Shown here: piece after piece, positions 12,455 through 23,469 of the stretch
How the letters are laid out: each line of letters starts with the position of its first letter
How positions within the stretch are numbered: the first letter of the stretch is position 1
Origin: Astrothelium macrocarpum
Lineage: Eukaryota > Ascomycota > Dothideomycetes > Trypetheliales > Trypetheliaceae
Length of the DNA: 64,000 nucleotides
Assembly: GCA_021030915.1 (NCBI GenBank)
Contig: JAGEMR010000031.1
Location: 124,001 to 188,000 of the forward strand
Direction: 5' to 3'
The notes under the pieces: generated by a model
Database searches by the model: none
What the model was told of the DNA's origin: nothing
The model's input: the letters and a program-made list of their open reading frames with translations, nothing else
Made by a program: the position numbers and the translations under genes

Positions 12455-13794
12455 GCAGCAACAACAAGCGTGAGGTGACGCGACTCATCTGGACGTGACA
12501 ATAGAAGTCCCTTGCATTGAAATGAAATGTCACAACCCGGCAGAATGATCGTCGAGAGAGCTTGGAACCAAGGGACGAGCTACCACAACAATAGTCGTGA
12601 TACTGCATGAATCCGCCCCAAATTGACGTCGAGCAAGCACGCGCAGGTGTGATCTGACACACTTTGTGTTTAATGCTTACGCATCTATTTCACTGGCTGG
12701 TTGGCGTTTGCTCGATCATCGACATGGACCACTGCCTCGCCATGCCCTTTTGTCGCTCGGTCAGAAGCCGCCGCTCTTGGAGGAGAATCCTTCCCGAATC
12801 CTTCCCAGAACTGGGGTGCTTGGCCCGCCTAAAACCTTGTTTTGCAAAACCCGGATCTGGCATTTCTCTCCCCCAAATTGCTCTTTCCTGTTCGCGACGT
12901 ACAGCAGTCGCTCGGAGAATTACTAACCTTCTCGCTCGCTATGCACAGGGCTACGAAGCCGACCATCCCAACATCGAGCTGCTCAAACTCAAAAACTTCA
13001 CCGTGGGGAAGAAGCTACCGGATGAGGAGATGGTCGGCCCGCAAGGCTTACAACGCATCGCTGACCTAGTTTCATGCATGGTTCCCTTCGTAAGTCTTCC
13101 CCCTTAGTGCCCTTTTCGATCCAACTTTTTACACCCTTTCCCTGCCACCTTCGTCCGTCTGCTGCAGCCGCCTCGAGTCATTCAATCTCACCTTCTCTCG
13201 CGCCATTGGAATTTGGGGATGCCCCTATTCCGTGCCGTCGACGGCGAGGTTGTCGCAATGTTGCACTGGGCCTTTTTTCGTCCTCTGCATTGTGGTCTAG
13301 ATCCACAACCAAGAGCACCGCTGTTCCAGCAGATAGTTCAGCACGTCGGAAAGGATTTTCTGGCCTAAGATGCTTCACTCCCTACATCAATGGGCCGCTC
13401 CGATCCCGTGCAGATTCTCCATGTTCTTAGCTTACCGAATCTTTCTTTTTTTACTTTTTGGCGCTATCATTTTCTGGCTTTTTAATCTCTCGATCGCATC
13501 TTTTATGAAGACTTTGATTTTCACCATGCATGAGCAAATTCACATGGCACTCGGCTGCACTTTCCTTGAGTCCCGGGGACATCACGTTGCGGCGGATGGT
13601 CTGCCTATTTCTTGCCTAGCAAGGCTCACCTGCAAACATTGATGATGTTCTCACGGATGATTTGCTGACACTCTCTTTGACAGATAACCTACTTGAATAG
13701 CGTTGTCATGCCTGATGATCCTTCTTCAGAGAGTGACGACGATGATGCGGAGGAAGACGAAGATGCCAACAATGATGTGCAGGGCGAAGACTGA
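10332..13794 (+). CDS. DUF2461 (TIGR02453) family protein with oversized introns
   Basis: Seven exons (10332-11027, 11093-11146, 11212-11231, 11282-11352, 12030-12232, 12949-13089, 13684-13794) join in frame to 431 residues. The N-terminal ~170 residues are basic then strongly acidic, suggesting a nuclear protein. The DUF2461 domain begins at HPNTLLFLGDLKKNNDREWL and continues across introns through FRIYRDIRFSSDPTPYK, THFSAAWSRTGRKGPYAAYY, GGGLWMPEAAPLAALRRDID, YEADHPNIELLKLKNFTVGKK and the C-terminal ITYLNSVVMPDD; the tail is acidic. The order matches family members end to end, so the exon model is well supported. The biochemical function of the family is unknown. Unusual points are a 20-nt exon (11212-11231) and three long introns of 677, 716 and 594 nt, when other introns here are mostly 47-81 nt; one of them holds a decayed reading frame. 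Confidence 0.88.
11381..11976 (+). pseudogene. Decayed protein-coding remnant inside an intron of the DUF2461 gene
   Basis: The 677-nt intron 11353-12029 contains a nearly continuous coding-like frame. From 11381 it reads through 45 codons to a TAG (11516-11518), then 57 more codons to a TAA (11690-11692). Shifting frame at that point (from 11689) keeps it open 47 more codons, ending YVRRFKRL and a TAA at 11830-11832, and a further 47 codons run to TGA at 11974. The translation is protein-like (for example KAFQATREHEFAITTLSARNW, EPYLYEPPLPNFRVMPESKL and NPSEKKYWGKAGLVALTRP). Two internal stops plus a frameshift argue for a broken gene or gene fragment inserted into the intron. I do not recognise the family. 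Chance open frames of this length are possible but three in register order are unlikely. Confidence 0.45.
12417..12468 (+). repeat. CAA trinucleotide microsatellite in an intron
   Basis: About twelve uninterrupted CAA units followed by CAG and CAA units lie inside the 716-nt intron (12233-12948) of the DUF2461 gene. The repeat is not in the spliced message. It also yields a meaningless poly-Gln open frame on the plus strand and poly-Leu on the minus strand. Confidence 0.9.
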
Positions 13795-16700
13795 TGGTGC
13801 CTCAACAAGTTGTACTTTCTAGTAGTTAAATCCAGTTTTTCATCTAACTGTTTGGTTACACAAGCGTGTACAACATTAGCTGTCCCAAAGTAGTAATGTT
13901 TGTATACCACAATATCCTAAGTTAAAAAAAAAAAAAAAAAGAGAAAGAAAAAAAGAAAACAAAGATGACCCCAATAGACTGGATACAAGCATCCTGCCAT
14001 CCCGTTCTCCGGGTCCCTTCACCGGCTTTCTCAGACACGCAGGAGCTTCTAGATGACCAACTGCCAGGCTGCGATCCGAGGTCTTAGCAAAGCCTCGTCG
14101 CCCAACTTCCCTAGCAGATCCTCGTGCCACAGGTGAGATAATGGTAGATGATGACAGCTCTCGATTTCCGATAGGACTAAGAAGGCATACGCTTGGATTT
14201 AGTCTCCCAGAATTTGCAACACCGCCCAAACTCCCTCAACTTCAAAACCGATCGACCGGCCGGCCGACCACCGTAACCGCCGTTCTTTTCTCTCTGCCCT
14301 CCTACGAGCCAAAATAGAGCGCCGTTCTTCGGCGAGCGAATCGGATCTGCACGTCGTGGGCCGATGCCGCACACCGCAATTTTCAGGCTCGCCGTAGATT
14401 GCCCGTCAAGAAAGAAGTTGGTTCTAGGTCTGTCATGACTGTGGGCCTTAGGGGGAAGTTGCGTACGTACGGACAGACTAGTTACATATCTTTATTAAAC
14501 TTCATGAAACGCTCCTGTACTGGCTGACCGCCTTGACATCCGATTCGCCGCCGCAGGGTGGGTCCTGCATTTTGGCATTGGTGACTAATCGTCTAGTCGA
14601 AGAACTTGATTGGCTCAGAGAAAAGGGGAACAAAGACTTGTGTTGCTTGTCGAAGGCGCTCATCCATTTTCTGCTTCCATCTTCCATTCTTGTCCTTTTA
14701 CGAGGACGGATGTGATGGTTGGGCCAGTTGGGGAAAAGAAGCGGACCCAGAGCGGCTTTCATCGGGACTCGCTCGGTCCCGAAAGGGAATCTCCTCTTTC
14801 GAGAAGGCGGAACGTCTTTGGCCCCACTCTCAGCCCGCGAGACGGCCGGTCCCGATTTTTTCCTTTTCATGCGGTGAGTGAGGAAAGCCTCAGAATCCAC
14901 CCAGACGGCAGGGTGCGAGAAGAAGGGCAGGCCCGTTCCCGTCTCTGGTCCCTTCGCTTGCTCCTCCACTTTCCTCCCCACACCCTTAAAGCCCAGCTAA
15001 GTGGGTCAGTCAGGCAAGTGCTGTCACAGGCTGCGGCACACCGCGGCGCTAGTAGAGCATGTGACTGCGCTAATCCTGTCTCCAGCTAGCTTCGACCCAT
15101 GAAGAGCCAGGATGCCAGGGAGAGATACGTGGCAAGGGAGGGGAGGCTGGAACATGTTCTAGCTCCGCACCCTTGATACTTTGGCGTCTGTACAGAAGAG
15201 GGAGAGCGGCAGGGAATGTCAAACCGGCGAGCTGATTGATGAGGAGGATGAGGTGGAGGAGGACGATGATGATGACAATGATTTTAATGGATGAAAGGGC
15301 GGCAGTAGCCGAGACACTTGATCTGGTTCGGGCAGGGCGAAGGAGTGGGGGTATTGCTACCGGCAACATGGTGCCGCTCGCTGATGTAAATGGTGGCTGC
15401 GATGCAGAGTGGGTGCCGCAGACATGCTCACTCACCCCTCACTCGCTTGCGCGGCGGAAGATGCTAGGGTGCTGGTACGGTCAAGAACGGCTTTGGCCGA
15501 CGAAATTTTCAAACACGGTGGTTTCTCTTGCAGCAGCTCCATGATTCATCTTTTGCAGCAACCTGGCTCGAAAACTCGGGTGTAGGGATCGGGGAATTTC
15601 AAGCGGTCTCAGGTCCCGGCTAGAGATGCCCATTCCAGGCCAAGATCATCTCGTCGGCTATCTCCCTCAATTCGGCAATTTTTGATGCGAACCAAAAATT
15701 CCAAGGCGGGCTCATTGCCACAGGTAGATGGATGTGTCACTGGTGCTAAAGTGTTATTGTCTCCATTGCAAATCATGTTCCCTGTAGCGCGCCTAAAATC
15801 TGACTTTACGACCTGTGCGCAAAAGCTTGACACGAGTACGTGCGATTCAGTCACAGACAAGGCCAATGTCTCCGTAAATCTGTCCGTTTCCTGCAGCATC
15901 GCGCTGAGAAGGTTTCGGTACGCTGCAGCAGAGGTACACGACATTGAAATAAGATTTGGAGCATATCAAGGGATTGTTTGTGACCAGTCCAGGTCAAATA
16001 AAACCTACCCGATTCAACGGAGCGGCCCGTCACTGTCGCCGGAGGGTGCCAGAGAGTCGGATACTTATAGGAGGAAACGACCGAGAAGGCAGCCAATTTT
16101 GCCTGATCCATCCACACGACAGCCCCCCTCCCCCGATCAGTAGTCGATTCCGAGAGTGTTCTGCGCTCTGACTAGGCGGATCTCGCGGCTATTTTTGTTA
16201 CTTAAGATGTGACAGACTTGCGCACTTGGCGGTCAAATTTCTGATAGTCCTTAGTCAGACATTCCACACTCAGAATCCTTCTCCTCGTTCAATCGGGATG
16301 GGCCAGCTAATGAAAGTGACCAACGTGTTTGTAATTGATTGCGTACCACAGTTCCCTGGCCTCGGATGGCACTGGCGATTACTTATGTTCAATTTTGTTT
16401 TGAGGCTATTGACCATTACGGATGTGTGACGTAGCTGCTCCTTGTGGTCGCAGATTATAGTCAGAAGTTAACGCCCCCTTGTACGGAGTACCTTGGCGCT
16501 AATCACCGTCCATGTCGGCAAACACCCTGTCAGCGACGTCCAAAGCGTAAGAATATGATGTATCACCTCACGCACCCGTCGTATTGTGGATCAGAGAGAG
16601 AGAAAGAGAGAGGCGTCATTTACGCAACAATTCCGCGATCGCCGTCCAAAAAGAGTTTCTGCGACTTATTCCGTGCTGCAGTTGCAGTCACAAGACCTTC

Positions 16701-18780
16701 ACTGTCTGCATGTATGCTGCGTTGGCCGATGCAGGCTCGCCGATTGTGAACCAATGTCGTGCCGAGGGGCTTAACCTTACGGGACGTCTAATTATGCTGC
16801 TAGAATATTGAGACGACAACGTAAAAAGGTCGAAACATGGCAGAGTCGCACGGGCTGCCGATTGCAGCAGCCACGCCCTGCTGCCTCTGCCGCTCAATTT
16901 TCTGCCGTGGTGCAGAAGCGCAGCATGGTCGCACGAATAAGCGGCGAATTGGCACCAATTTAGTCCGCAGTTCAATAGTGGGTGGAAAGCTAATACTCTG
17001 CTCTTCGCCACGGGAACACCGCAGAGGAGGCTAGAACATCCTGGGCCGCTTTACGTGCAACGCATGCATAGTCTCATGCAGCGTGCCGACCCTCGTCAAA
17101 CCGGGTGAAGAGCTGGGCTAGGCCGATCACTCGCTGAATGCGGAGCGCTCCTCGACCAGTCGGCCAGCGTTACACCGGACGTGCTCAACATCGACACTGA
17201 TCACGTTTAGAGGCGCATTGGTGGTGCAAGCCTGGCCGTTCGTGGCAGCAGTGATGTTCTGCATAATGCAGATGCAGCGCCAGGATAGGCTGTTCGTCGA
17301 CGTTTGACTTTTTGCTGGTTTGACCAAACAATCGGTCCTTTAAACTGCGCTATCGGGCGTTCCCGCTTTACTAAGCTCTGCTGCGGTTAGAGCTTGTGGG
17401 CTAGGGCGAGGGCCAGGGGGGGGGGGCCAGAGGAGGTGCAAGGCATCACTGATCGAGCTGGCCATGCTTTAGGTAGAAATTGAGATCGTGTGATCCGATC
17501 CTTCCCGTCTGTAATTGCCTTTTGGACGAGACGGCACATTAGTTGTTTTTAGAGTGCAACACGTCCTGGTCTCACACCTTTCATCATAACAAACTCGATG
17601 GAGTAAATGCAATCAAACGATGACGTGGGAGGCTGGACACGCATCAGGCCGTGGCAGATGGGTCTTCCCGTCCTGTTCGTCTGACTGGTGGGCTCCGTGG
17701 CCTTGGTCCCGCGCGCCGAGTAATGTAGCATCCGTCTTCAGCGCGTCAGCTGGCCAACGACAAGCCAATAGCATGTGGGCACGCGGCTGGGAGCCTCCCT
17801 TTTGCAGCGAGCGACGCCACCGAGCGGCACGACTTCACATTTGGGGCGCGAGTCGCGGTTGTCAAAAGATGGCGGTCGACAGCTGTTTCGCCTTCCCTGC
17901 AACCGAGAATGTGGAGCGGGGATGGCGATCCTGCCCGCGAGTGGCACGGCCCGTCTGGTACAACCTAAAGCTCGGAGCAGAGGCTAGGAGGTCTTGCGTC
18001 AGTATGAAATATTGGCCCAGGCGGTGGGTGATTTGTTGAGCGGTCCTTCTTGACTCGTAGCGTGTATTTTGATGACGCCGTCTCACTCCAGAGTCCAAAA
18101 AGCCCGACGCTAGCGGAGCGGATGGAAACGTCGCCAGCGTCAGGGACGTTCCAGCTCCCTCGAGCCTGAGCCTGAGCCTGAGGCCGAGTAACAGACGATT
18201 AGCTCGAGGCCATTTGCGGAGAGATGTTGGCAGACAGCGCCGTCGCCTCAGCTGGACGGGCAGAAGAAACATGGCGTGGTGGAAAACAAACAACGCGACG
18301 ACAAACGACGCTTCCAAGTGTGAGGACGAATGGCAGTTGGGGGGGAGGGGGGGGCGGCTGCGAGATGGGAGTCGCAGAAGCACGACCAACAGAGGCATGC
18401 TTGCAGGCATCGGTATGCTGAGGAGAGCATGATGGGCAACGTTGGGTTGGACGTGGTTGGTTGTGATTCATCTGTCATGCAAGGCGCGACCGGACCGCAT
18501 GCGAGCACGCGGCCTCCACGCTTCGCTCCCTGCACCCTGACGCTTCGATCCCGGACCGGGCCATAAGCAATTTCTTGGGATCCGCCCTCCGTGTTGGGTT
18601 GAGTGGAAAAGGGCAGCGAGCTGAAAAGTCGAGGGGCGAGAAAAAGCAGTAGAACATCCGCCTCAGGCGTCCATCTGACGTTTCGATACGTCTCAAGTCC
18701 AGCCATGGCCGCCGGTGCAGGTGCGCTCGTTTGCCATGAATGGTGATTCGGGGGAAAATGCTCCAGCCGCGAAAAAGCTT
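13795..18780. other. Long gene-poor stretch
   Basis: About 5 kb follows the DUF2461 stop without any reading frame I can support. It starts with a poly-A tract (about 13924-13940). Several 60-180 codon open frames overlap each other on both strands (for example near 14500-15090, 15680-16140 and 17860-18780), are rich in Arg, Pro, Ser and Gly, and show no family motif or splice-consistent extension, so they look like chance frames in GC-rich DNA. An 11-base G run occurs near 17416. With the repeat-rich part to the right it may be the upstream regulatory or transcribed leader region of the Zn2Cys6 gene at 20793. Confidence 0.4.
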
Positions 18781-18824
18781 CCATGCCCGTTCTGCATCAG
18801 TGCCTCCCGCCCAGCCTGCCCACC

Positions 18825-18892
18825 GAGTGACTGAGTGACCGAGGGACTGATTGACTGACTAACTGGCTCACTGGCTAACTGACTAACTAACC
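18825..18892. repeat. Imperfect GACT/AACT tandem repeat
   Basis: A run of degenerate four-base units (gact, gact, aact, ggct) covers about 68 bases in the gene-poor region. It reads as Ser/Val/Gln-rich on the minus strand and is not coding. Confidence 0.65.
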
Positions 18893-19344
18893 GCCCTTCC
18901 TCCGCCGGCACCTACATACTAGCTGGCAGCGATTCGGTCCCTGTTGGTGTTAGCATTGTTGCTTAATTTGCTCACCGAAACGCCCCGTCAGTGCATCTTG
19001 CAGAGAGAGGCAGCAACGGGCGAGGGATGGGATGCGAGATGCACATGGTTAGTTGCGGTCCGCGTCGAGAAAGGCAGGAAATGGGATCATCTTCACGCTG
19101 CTTTGCCTGAGCCGTCGCGTGGCAGGCCGGGCAGCTTGGCACCAAGGGGGGGTGCCCACAGACAGGGGGGGGCACACGAGTCCCAGCTGACGATCAGGAA
19201 AGCGCCGGCGTGAGTGGGCAAGCGAAAGGAACCAACAGGTTTGGGCTGAATGTGCGCACCCTGAGTAGTCATCAAGGCATGTGCAATTAATCCTGCCCCG
19301 GCACTTAGCCAAGCAGGGAGGCGAGACGGTAACGAGCGCAACCA

Positions 19345-19420
19345 ACCGACCGACCGACCGACCGACCGACAGACAGCAGAGGGACGAACAGATAGACAGA
19401 TGGACAGACAGATAGACGCA
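19345..19420. repeat. CGAC tandem repeat grading into AGAC/AGAT units
   Basis: About seven perfect CGAC units are followed by variant four-base units (agac, agat, ggac). It is the clearest of several tandem repeats clustered between 18.8 and 20.4 kb. Confidence 0.85.
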
Positions 19421-19494
19421 CAGCTAGACAAATTGGACAGCCCGTCGGGCAGCAGGTCGCTCTGCGAGTGCTGGTAGTGTACCGGCGACGGCAG

Positions 19495-19558
19495 CATCTC
19501 GCCACCGGCCATCTCGCCATATCGCCATCTCGCCATCTCGCCATCTCACCGTCTCGCT
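19495..19558. repeat. 8-bp ATCTCGCC tandem repeat
   Basis: About six to seven copies of an eight-base unit, some with one change, are present. The reverse strand reads GGCGAGAT. Confidence 0.8.
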
Positions 19559-19830
19559 GGCGGGCAGGCGGTACCTGGCACCAGGAAGCAGGCACTGGGG
19601 AGGGCGCGGTGCGGTGACGAGCAGATGGAAAGAGGGGCCATCCCTGGCGGAAGGGAACAAGCGGCGAAGCTGAGCACGGCAGGCTAGGTATGCTAGGTAC
19701 TTCGGCCAGGTAGCCTACCCAGGTAGGCTCTGCAAGTCGGCCGGGAGCGACGGCCAGCATCCAGCATCGGGTAGCGTGGCCAGCCCTGCTCAGGGCGGGC
19801 CGGTCTGGGTGTGGAGCCGTGGAAGGACAT

Positions 19831-19875
19831 GGCATGGGCAGAGGCATGGGCAGAGGCATGGGCAGAGGCATGGGC
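19831..19875. repeat. 12-bp minisatellite, 3.75 copies
   Basis: Three perfect copies of ggcatgggcaga plus a partial fourth lie in a row. The length is a multiple of three, so it produces in-frame peptide repeats in several chance frames. Confidence 0.9.
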
Positions 19876-19950
19876 GCGGGCGCATGGGCTCGGCTGCATG
19901 GGAGCCCCCGGCGAATGACGAGCCTGCGCAGACGAGGGAAACGGTGAGGA

Positions 19951-19991
19951 CCAAGGGCCAAGGGCCAAGGGCCACAGGCCACAGGCCACAC
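19951..19991. repeat. Paired 7-bp repeats (CCAAGGG then CCACAGG)
   Basis: Three copies of CCAAGGG are followed directly by two to three copies of the related unit CCACAGG, suggesting slippage and divergence of one array. Confidence 0.85.
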
Positions 19992-20224
19992 ACTGAGGGA
20001 GGAGTGGGCGTGGAGGGTTTGGGCTTGGGCTTGGGGGAGGAGGTGAAGGGCTTGGACTTGGGGTGGATGGATGGCTTGCGCTCTCTCTCATTAGGCCAAA
20101 CTCGACCCGATCTCAAAAACCCATGAACCCCAGCGCTGGGTCCGTCATCTTTGCTCAGAACATTCCACTGGATTTCGCTCCGGAAAGGCCTGCCCACACC
20201 TCGTCTCCTGCCCTCACTCCTCTG

Positions 20225-20356
20225 TCCTCAGTCCTCAGTGCCCTCCGTGCCCTCAGTGTCCCCAGCGTCCTCAGCGTCCTCAGTGTCCTCAGTGTCTACA
20301 GTCCCCTCCTTGCTGCGACCTTCTGCCACTCACTCACTCACTCACTCTCCCGCTCA
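20225..20356. repeat. 9-bp TCCTCAGYG repeat followed by CACT repeat
   Basis: From 20225 to about 20302 there are some eight degenerate copies of a nine-base unit; from 20327 a CACT tetranucleotide run follows. They end about 440 bases before the start codon of the Zn2Cys6 gene, so they may sit in its promoter or 5' leader. Confidence 0.75.
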
Positions 20357-20792
20357 CTCGCCCATCCTCCTCACTGTTGGATCCCGTCCTATCAGGCTCA
20401 GATCACTCGCCGTTTCGTCCGTCTAATTTCGACTCGGTGCAGCAGTTGCGTGGTTGAACAGCTCCAGGGTGCGGCTGTCGAGCAACCACCTCACCTGTCC
20501 AACGCCTGATTTATCTTCCTCGCCGGTGGTCTCAGCTGTTGTGTGTGTCTCTCGTCAGACACAACAGACCTCTCGTGCACCGCCGCTTCCCTCAGCGCCC
20601 ACGTCGTGTCACCGCAGTACTTGACACTATATTCCCGCCGTCCGGCCCGCTGCTTTGTGTCACCCGCACCACGCGAGCTCCAAACAGAACAGTCCACCGT
20701 CTCATCTGCTGCCCGGGGCTATGAACCACGACCGGGAATTCTAAACATCAGGTGGATATCTCGGCTCGGCGACGCGCATCAACTCTCGACAA

Positions 20793-22161
20793 ATGTACCA
20801 TCCACCCCCGGGTCCCGGTCAGCACTGGAACCCACAGCAGCATTCCCCAGCTTCGCATCCCCCGAACGGCACCTACCCGCCTCGACAAGCTCCGGTATGT
20901 TTGCCTTGCGTCCGCTCAGTCGCCCTCGCTAACATAAATACTGCCGTACCAGCCTCCTCCTCCAGGCCCGCAGTACCCTCCGCCCCGTCCAGATATGGCT
21001 GCCACCTATCCCCAGCAGCCAGATCCCTACCGACTACCTGCTCCGCATGAAATGTACCGTGGTCCGCCACCGGCCCACGATCCTTATCGACCTCCTCCGC
21101 AGCAGATGGCGTATCCGCAACATCAGCCTGCTCCCAGACAGCGGACGGCCATAGCTTGCCGCTACTGCAGACGACGCAAAGTGAATAATTTTGGTGAATC
21201 CGGCTGCGTGTTCCGATGCTGATCATGTCTGTAGATTCGGTGCTCCGGTTTCGAGTCTTCCGAGGACGGCCGATGCACAAACTGCCAACGTTTCTCTCAG
21301 GAATGCATCTTCACCCCCGTGTCCGCCCAAACCCAAGCCTTTGTGCCCGCGCACACGGTCTGGCGCAACGGTCAGCAACCTCCGCTCTACGGCGCTTACG
21401 GCCAACCGCTTCCTCCCCAGCATCAGCAACAGGATCCGTATGCTCAACCACCCCGCCAAGGTCAGCAAGCGCCCTCAAATTATGCACTCCCTAGCCCACA
21501 ATCGGCTTCGAGCGGTTCACCGTACGCTCCGTACGACGACCGTTCTACGGCTGCTGGACGGAAGCGTCCTGCGGCTGAGCCCCACACTCCGACTCTCCCA
21601 CCACCCAATCCCGCGTCGTCTTCACATCTTACGCAACGCACGCCGACTACATCTGAACCGCAGTACACTTACCCAGACCCTACAGTTGTCGCCGGTGCTC
21701 CCCCGCCTGCCGTCTCGCCCGCATCATCCAATGCCTCCTACCACTCAGCTCAACCGGGACCTCCGACGCAACAGAGCACGCCATACTACACAACGCAGCC
21801 GCAACCACGTCGCTCCTCGCCTCAGAGCACGTACAGCTACGACCCTTCTCGGGCAAGCAGCAGTCCGCACACTCAAGGCAATGCGAGCACACCTGGAGGC
21901 GGAAACTACCCCAGTGATCCAAATCTTCGACCACCGCAGAATGCACCAGCCCGCGCCGATGGTCGCACTTCTCCATCGCAGCAGCCGGCAGCACAACAGC
22001 AGCAACAGCAACAGCAGCAGGGGCAGGCGACGAACGGGCGTGGTGGGAACAATCGATCGGCGATGAGCATCAGCGACATTGTTAGTGGTGATGGGTCAGG
22101 AAATCGGACTGCAGCAGATAATGACATGGTGAGGATGCTGGATAAGCGAGGCATGCCATGA
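20793..22161 (+). CDS. Small Zn(II)2Cys6 transcription factor
   Basis: Three exons (20793-20894, 20953-21180, 21235-22161) encode 418 residues. The N-terminus is Pro/Gln/Tyr-rich. The binuclear zinc cluster has six cysteines at 103, 106, 113, 124, 127 and 134 (C-x2-C-x6-C-x10-C-x2-C-x6-C) within RTAIACRYCRRRK and the following exon; intron 2 cuts the cluster between the second and third Cys. The rest is a disordered Ser/Pro/Gln-rich region with a poly-Gln tract (encoded near 21975-22020) and ends in a short conserved-looking helix (MSISDIVSG ... DNDMVRMLDKRGMP). There is no fungal-specific middle homology domain, so this is a short subtype. It should bind DNA in the nucleus; the target genes are unknown. 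The start is the first ATG before a proline-rich frame. A very long, repeat-rich upstream region suggests complex regulation. Confidence 0.87.
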
Positions 22162-23469
22162 TTTTCTTGTCCACCAAAATGATCCTCATTTTGCGCACCA
22201 GTTCGGCGAAGCAGTGGAAAGCTTGTCGACAAGACGATCAATCTGGAGACGAATGCCGGAGCTGGACTTGGCTACGAATTCGATTGAGCGTGGAAAAATC
22301 CCTCCACTTTGACCTCCAGCTGAGCCCACATTACACGTGTTTCTCTCGGGGGCCGCATTAGTACATTTGTTTTTCTCCCTTCTTGTCAAAATGTTCCGCA
22401 TCTGCTCTTGCTCGATCTGAACGCTCGCGCACAGTCTTTTCCCCAAAAGAAGTGGCCAGTAACAGAAGGACACAGAGCAGCATTGCAACTTGTAATGCTC
22501 TCTATTTCGCCGGTGCAAAACAGAACCCGGCTTTCAGCTGTTTCATTTTCCTTTAGAAAAGATGTTTGGGTGGCCATCTGATATTTGAAATTCCCCCATG
22601 CAGCATGTCTGTCGTTTCCGCATATTGGACTTTGCTTTATCATTTTTGCTTGATCTTTTTGCTGTCCTTTCAGCAGTTGAGGGGGGAAGGGGGGGGGATT
22701 CATTGCAGCGCACATAGTTATCGTGTTTTCTTTGGGTGGCTCTAGTCTTGCACAATCGACCTTACTCGGTCCTTTCTATTCAGTACCTTAGTCTCCTCTT
22801 CTTGACCGGTGACGGATTTTCTTTGAAGTTGGTGCGGATGTCTGAACAATAATTGCCATGATGCTGCAAGGAGGTGGAGAAAGCGGAGAGCATGGGGCCA
22901 GTTGTGGTCACGGCTTCTATCCAAAGTCTAGGCAAGATGCCTCAGGACAGCTCTGATGTGGCAATAGTGAGAAGCAATGAATGTTGAATGTTAATCTTGG
23001 TCAATGTGTCGTAATAGTCATCGCGCAAGCATCTAAGGTGCAGTGCTGAACATACTGTATTGTTATTCTACCATGGAGCCTTCCCTACTTAATGTAATTC
23101 CAATCAGAGTTGAACGAGACTTACTATACATCTAAGAAATCCCTTCAATGCTGCAGCGAGTGGAGCATGACTAATCGAGCGATACCATGGTACAAAGTCG
23201 TTGTCTCCTTATGTCTCCTCATGTCTCCGGACCGCCCTAAAGTCTCCGAACAATACCAAGATGCCGTCCGACAATAACTAAAAATAACCACGGACAGATT
23301 GTGAATGTGCCCAAGAACATGGAAAGTCTCCATGTCTATCAAAGGAATCAGATATATAAAGTCAGCCAGGTTTAAGGGTTTCTATAGTCTTCACCAGTCA
23401 CCTGGGGATCAAAATAATACAATTCTTAAGAAATATCATCGCATCTCCAACATTAAATTGTACTCATAA
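22162..23469. other. Intergenic region between Zn2Cys6 and methyltransferase genes
   Basis: About 1.3 kb with no supportable gene. It should contain the 3' UTR of the transcription factor and the promoter of the methyltransferase gene, including a TATA-like element at 23353-23360. Confidence 0.5.
23353..23360 (+). promoter_or_regulatory. TATA-like element upstream of methyltransferase gene
   Basis: The sequence tatataaa lies 117 bases before the ATG at 23470, a reasonable distance for a fungal TATA box. No transcription start is known, so this is a sequence match only. Confidence 0.4.

Noticed and set aside
14502..15089. Two overlapping 159-codon frames on opposite strands
   Set aside because: They overlap almost fully, are rich in Arg/Pro/Ser, lack motifs and lie in GC-rich DNA where long chance frames are expected.
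19305..19991. A 228-codon minus-strand frame
   Set aside because: Its peptide is built from the underlying tandem repeats (Pro-Met-Pro-Leu and Ser/Val runs) rather than a folded domain.
21191..22066. A 291-codon plus-strand frame overlapping the Zn2Cys6 gene
   Set aside because: It is the shifted frame of exon 3; the other frame carries the cysteine cluster and splices correctly.
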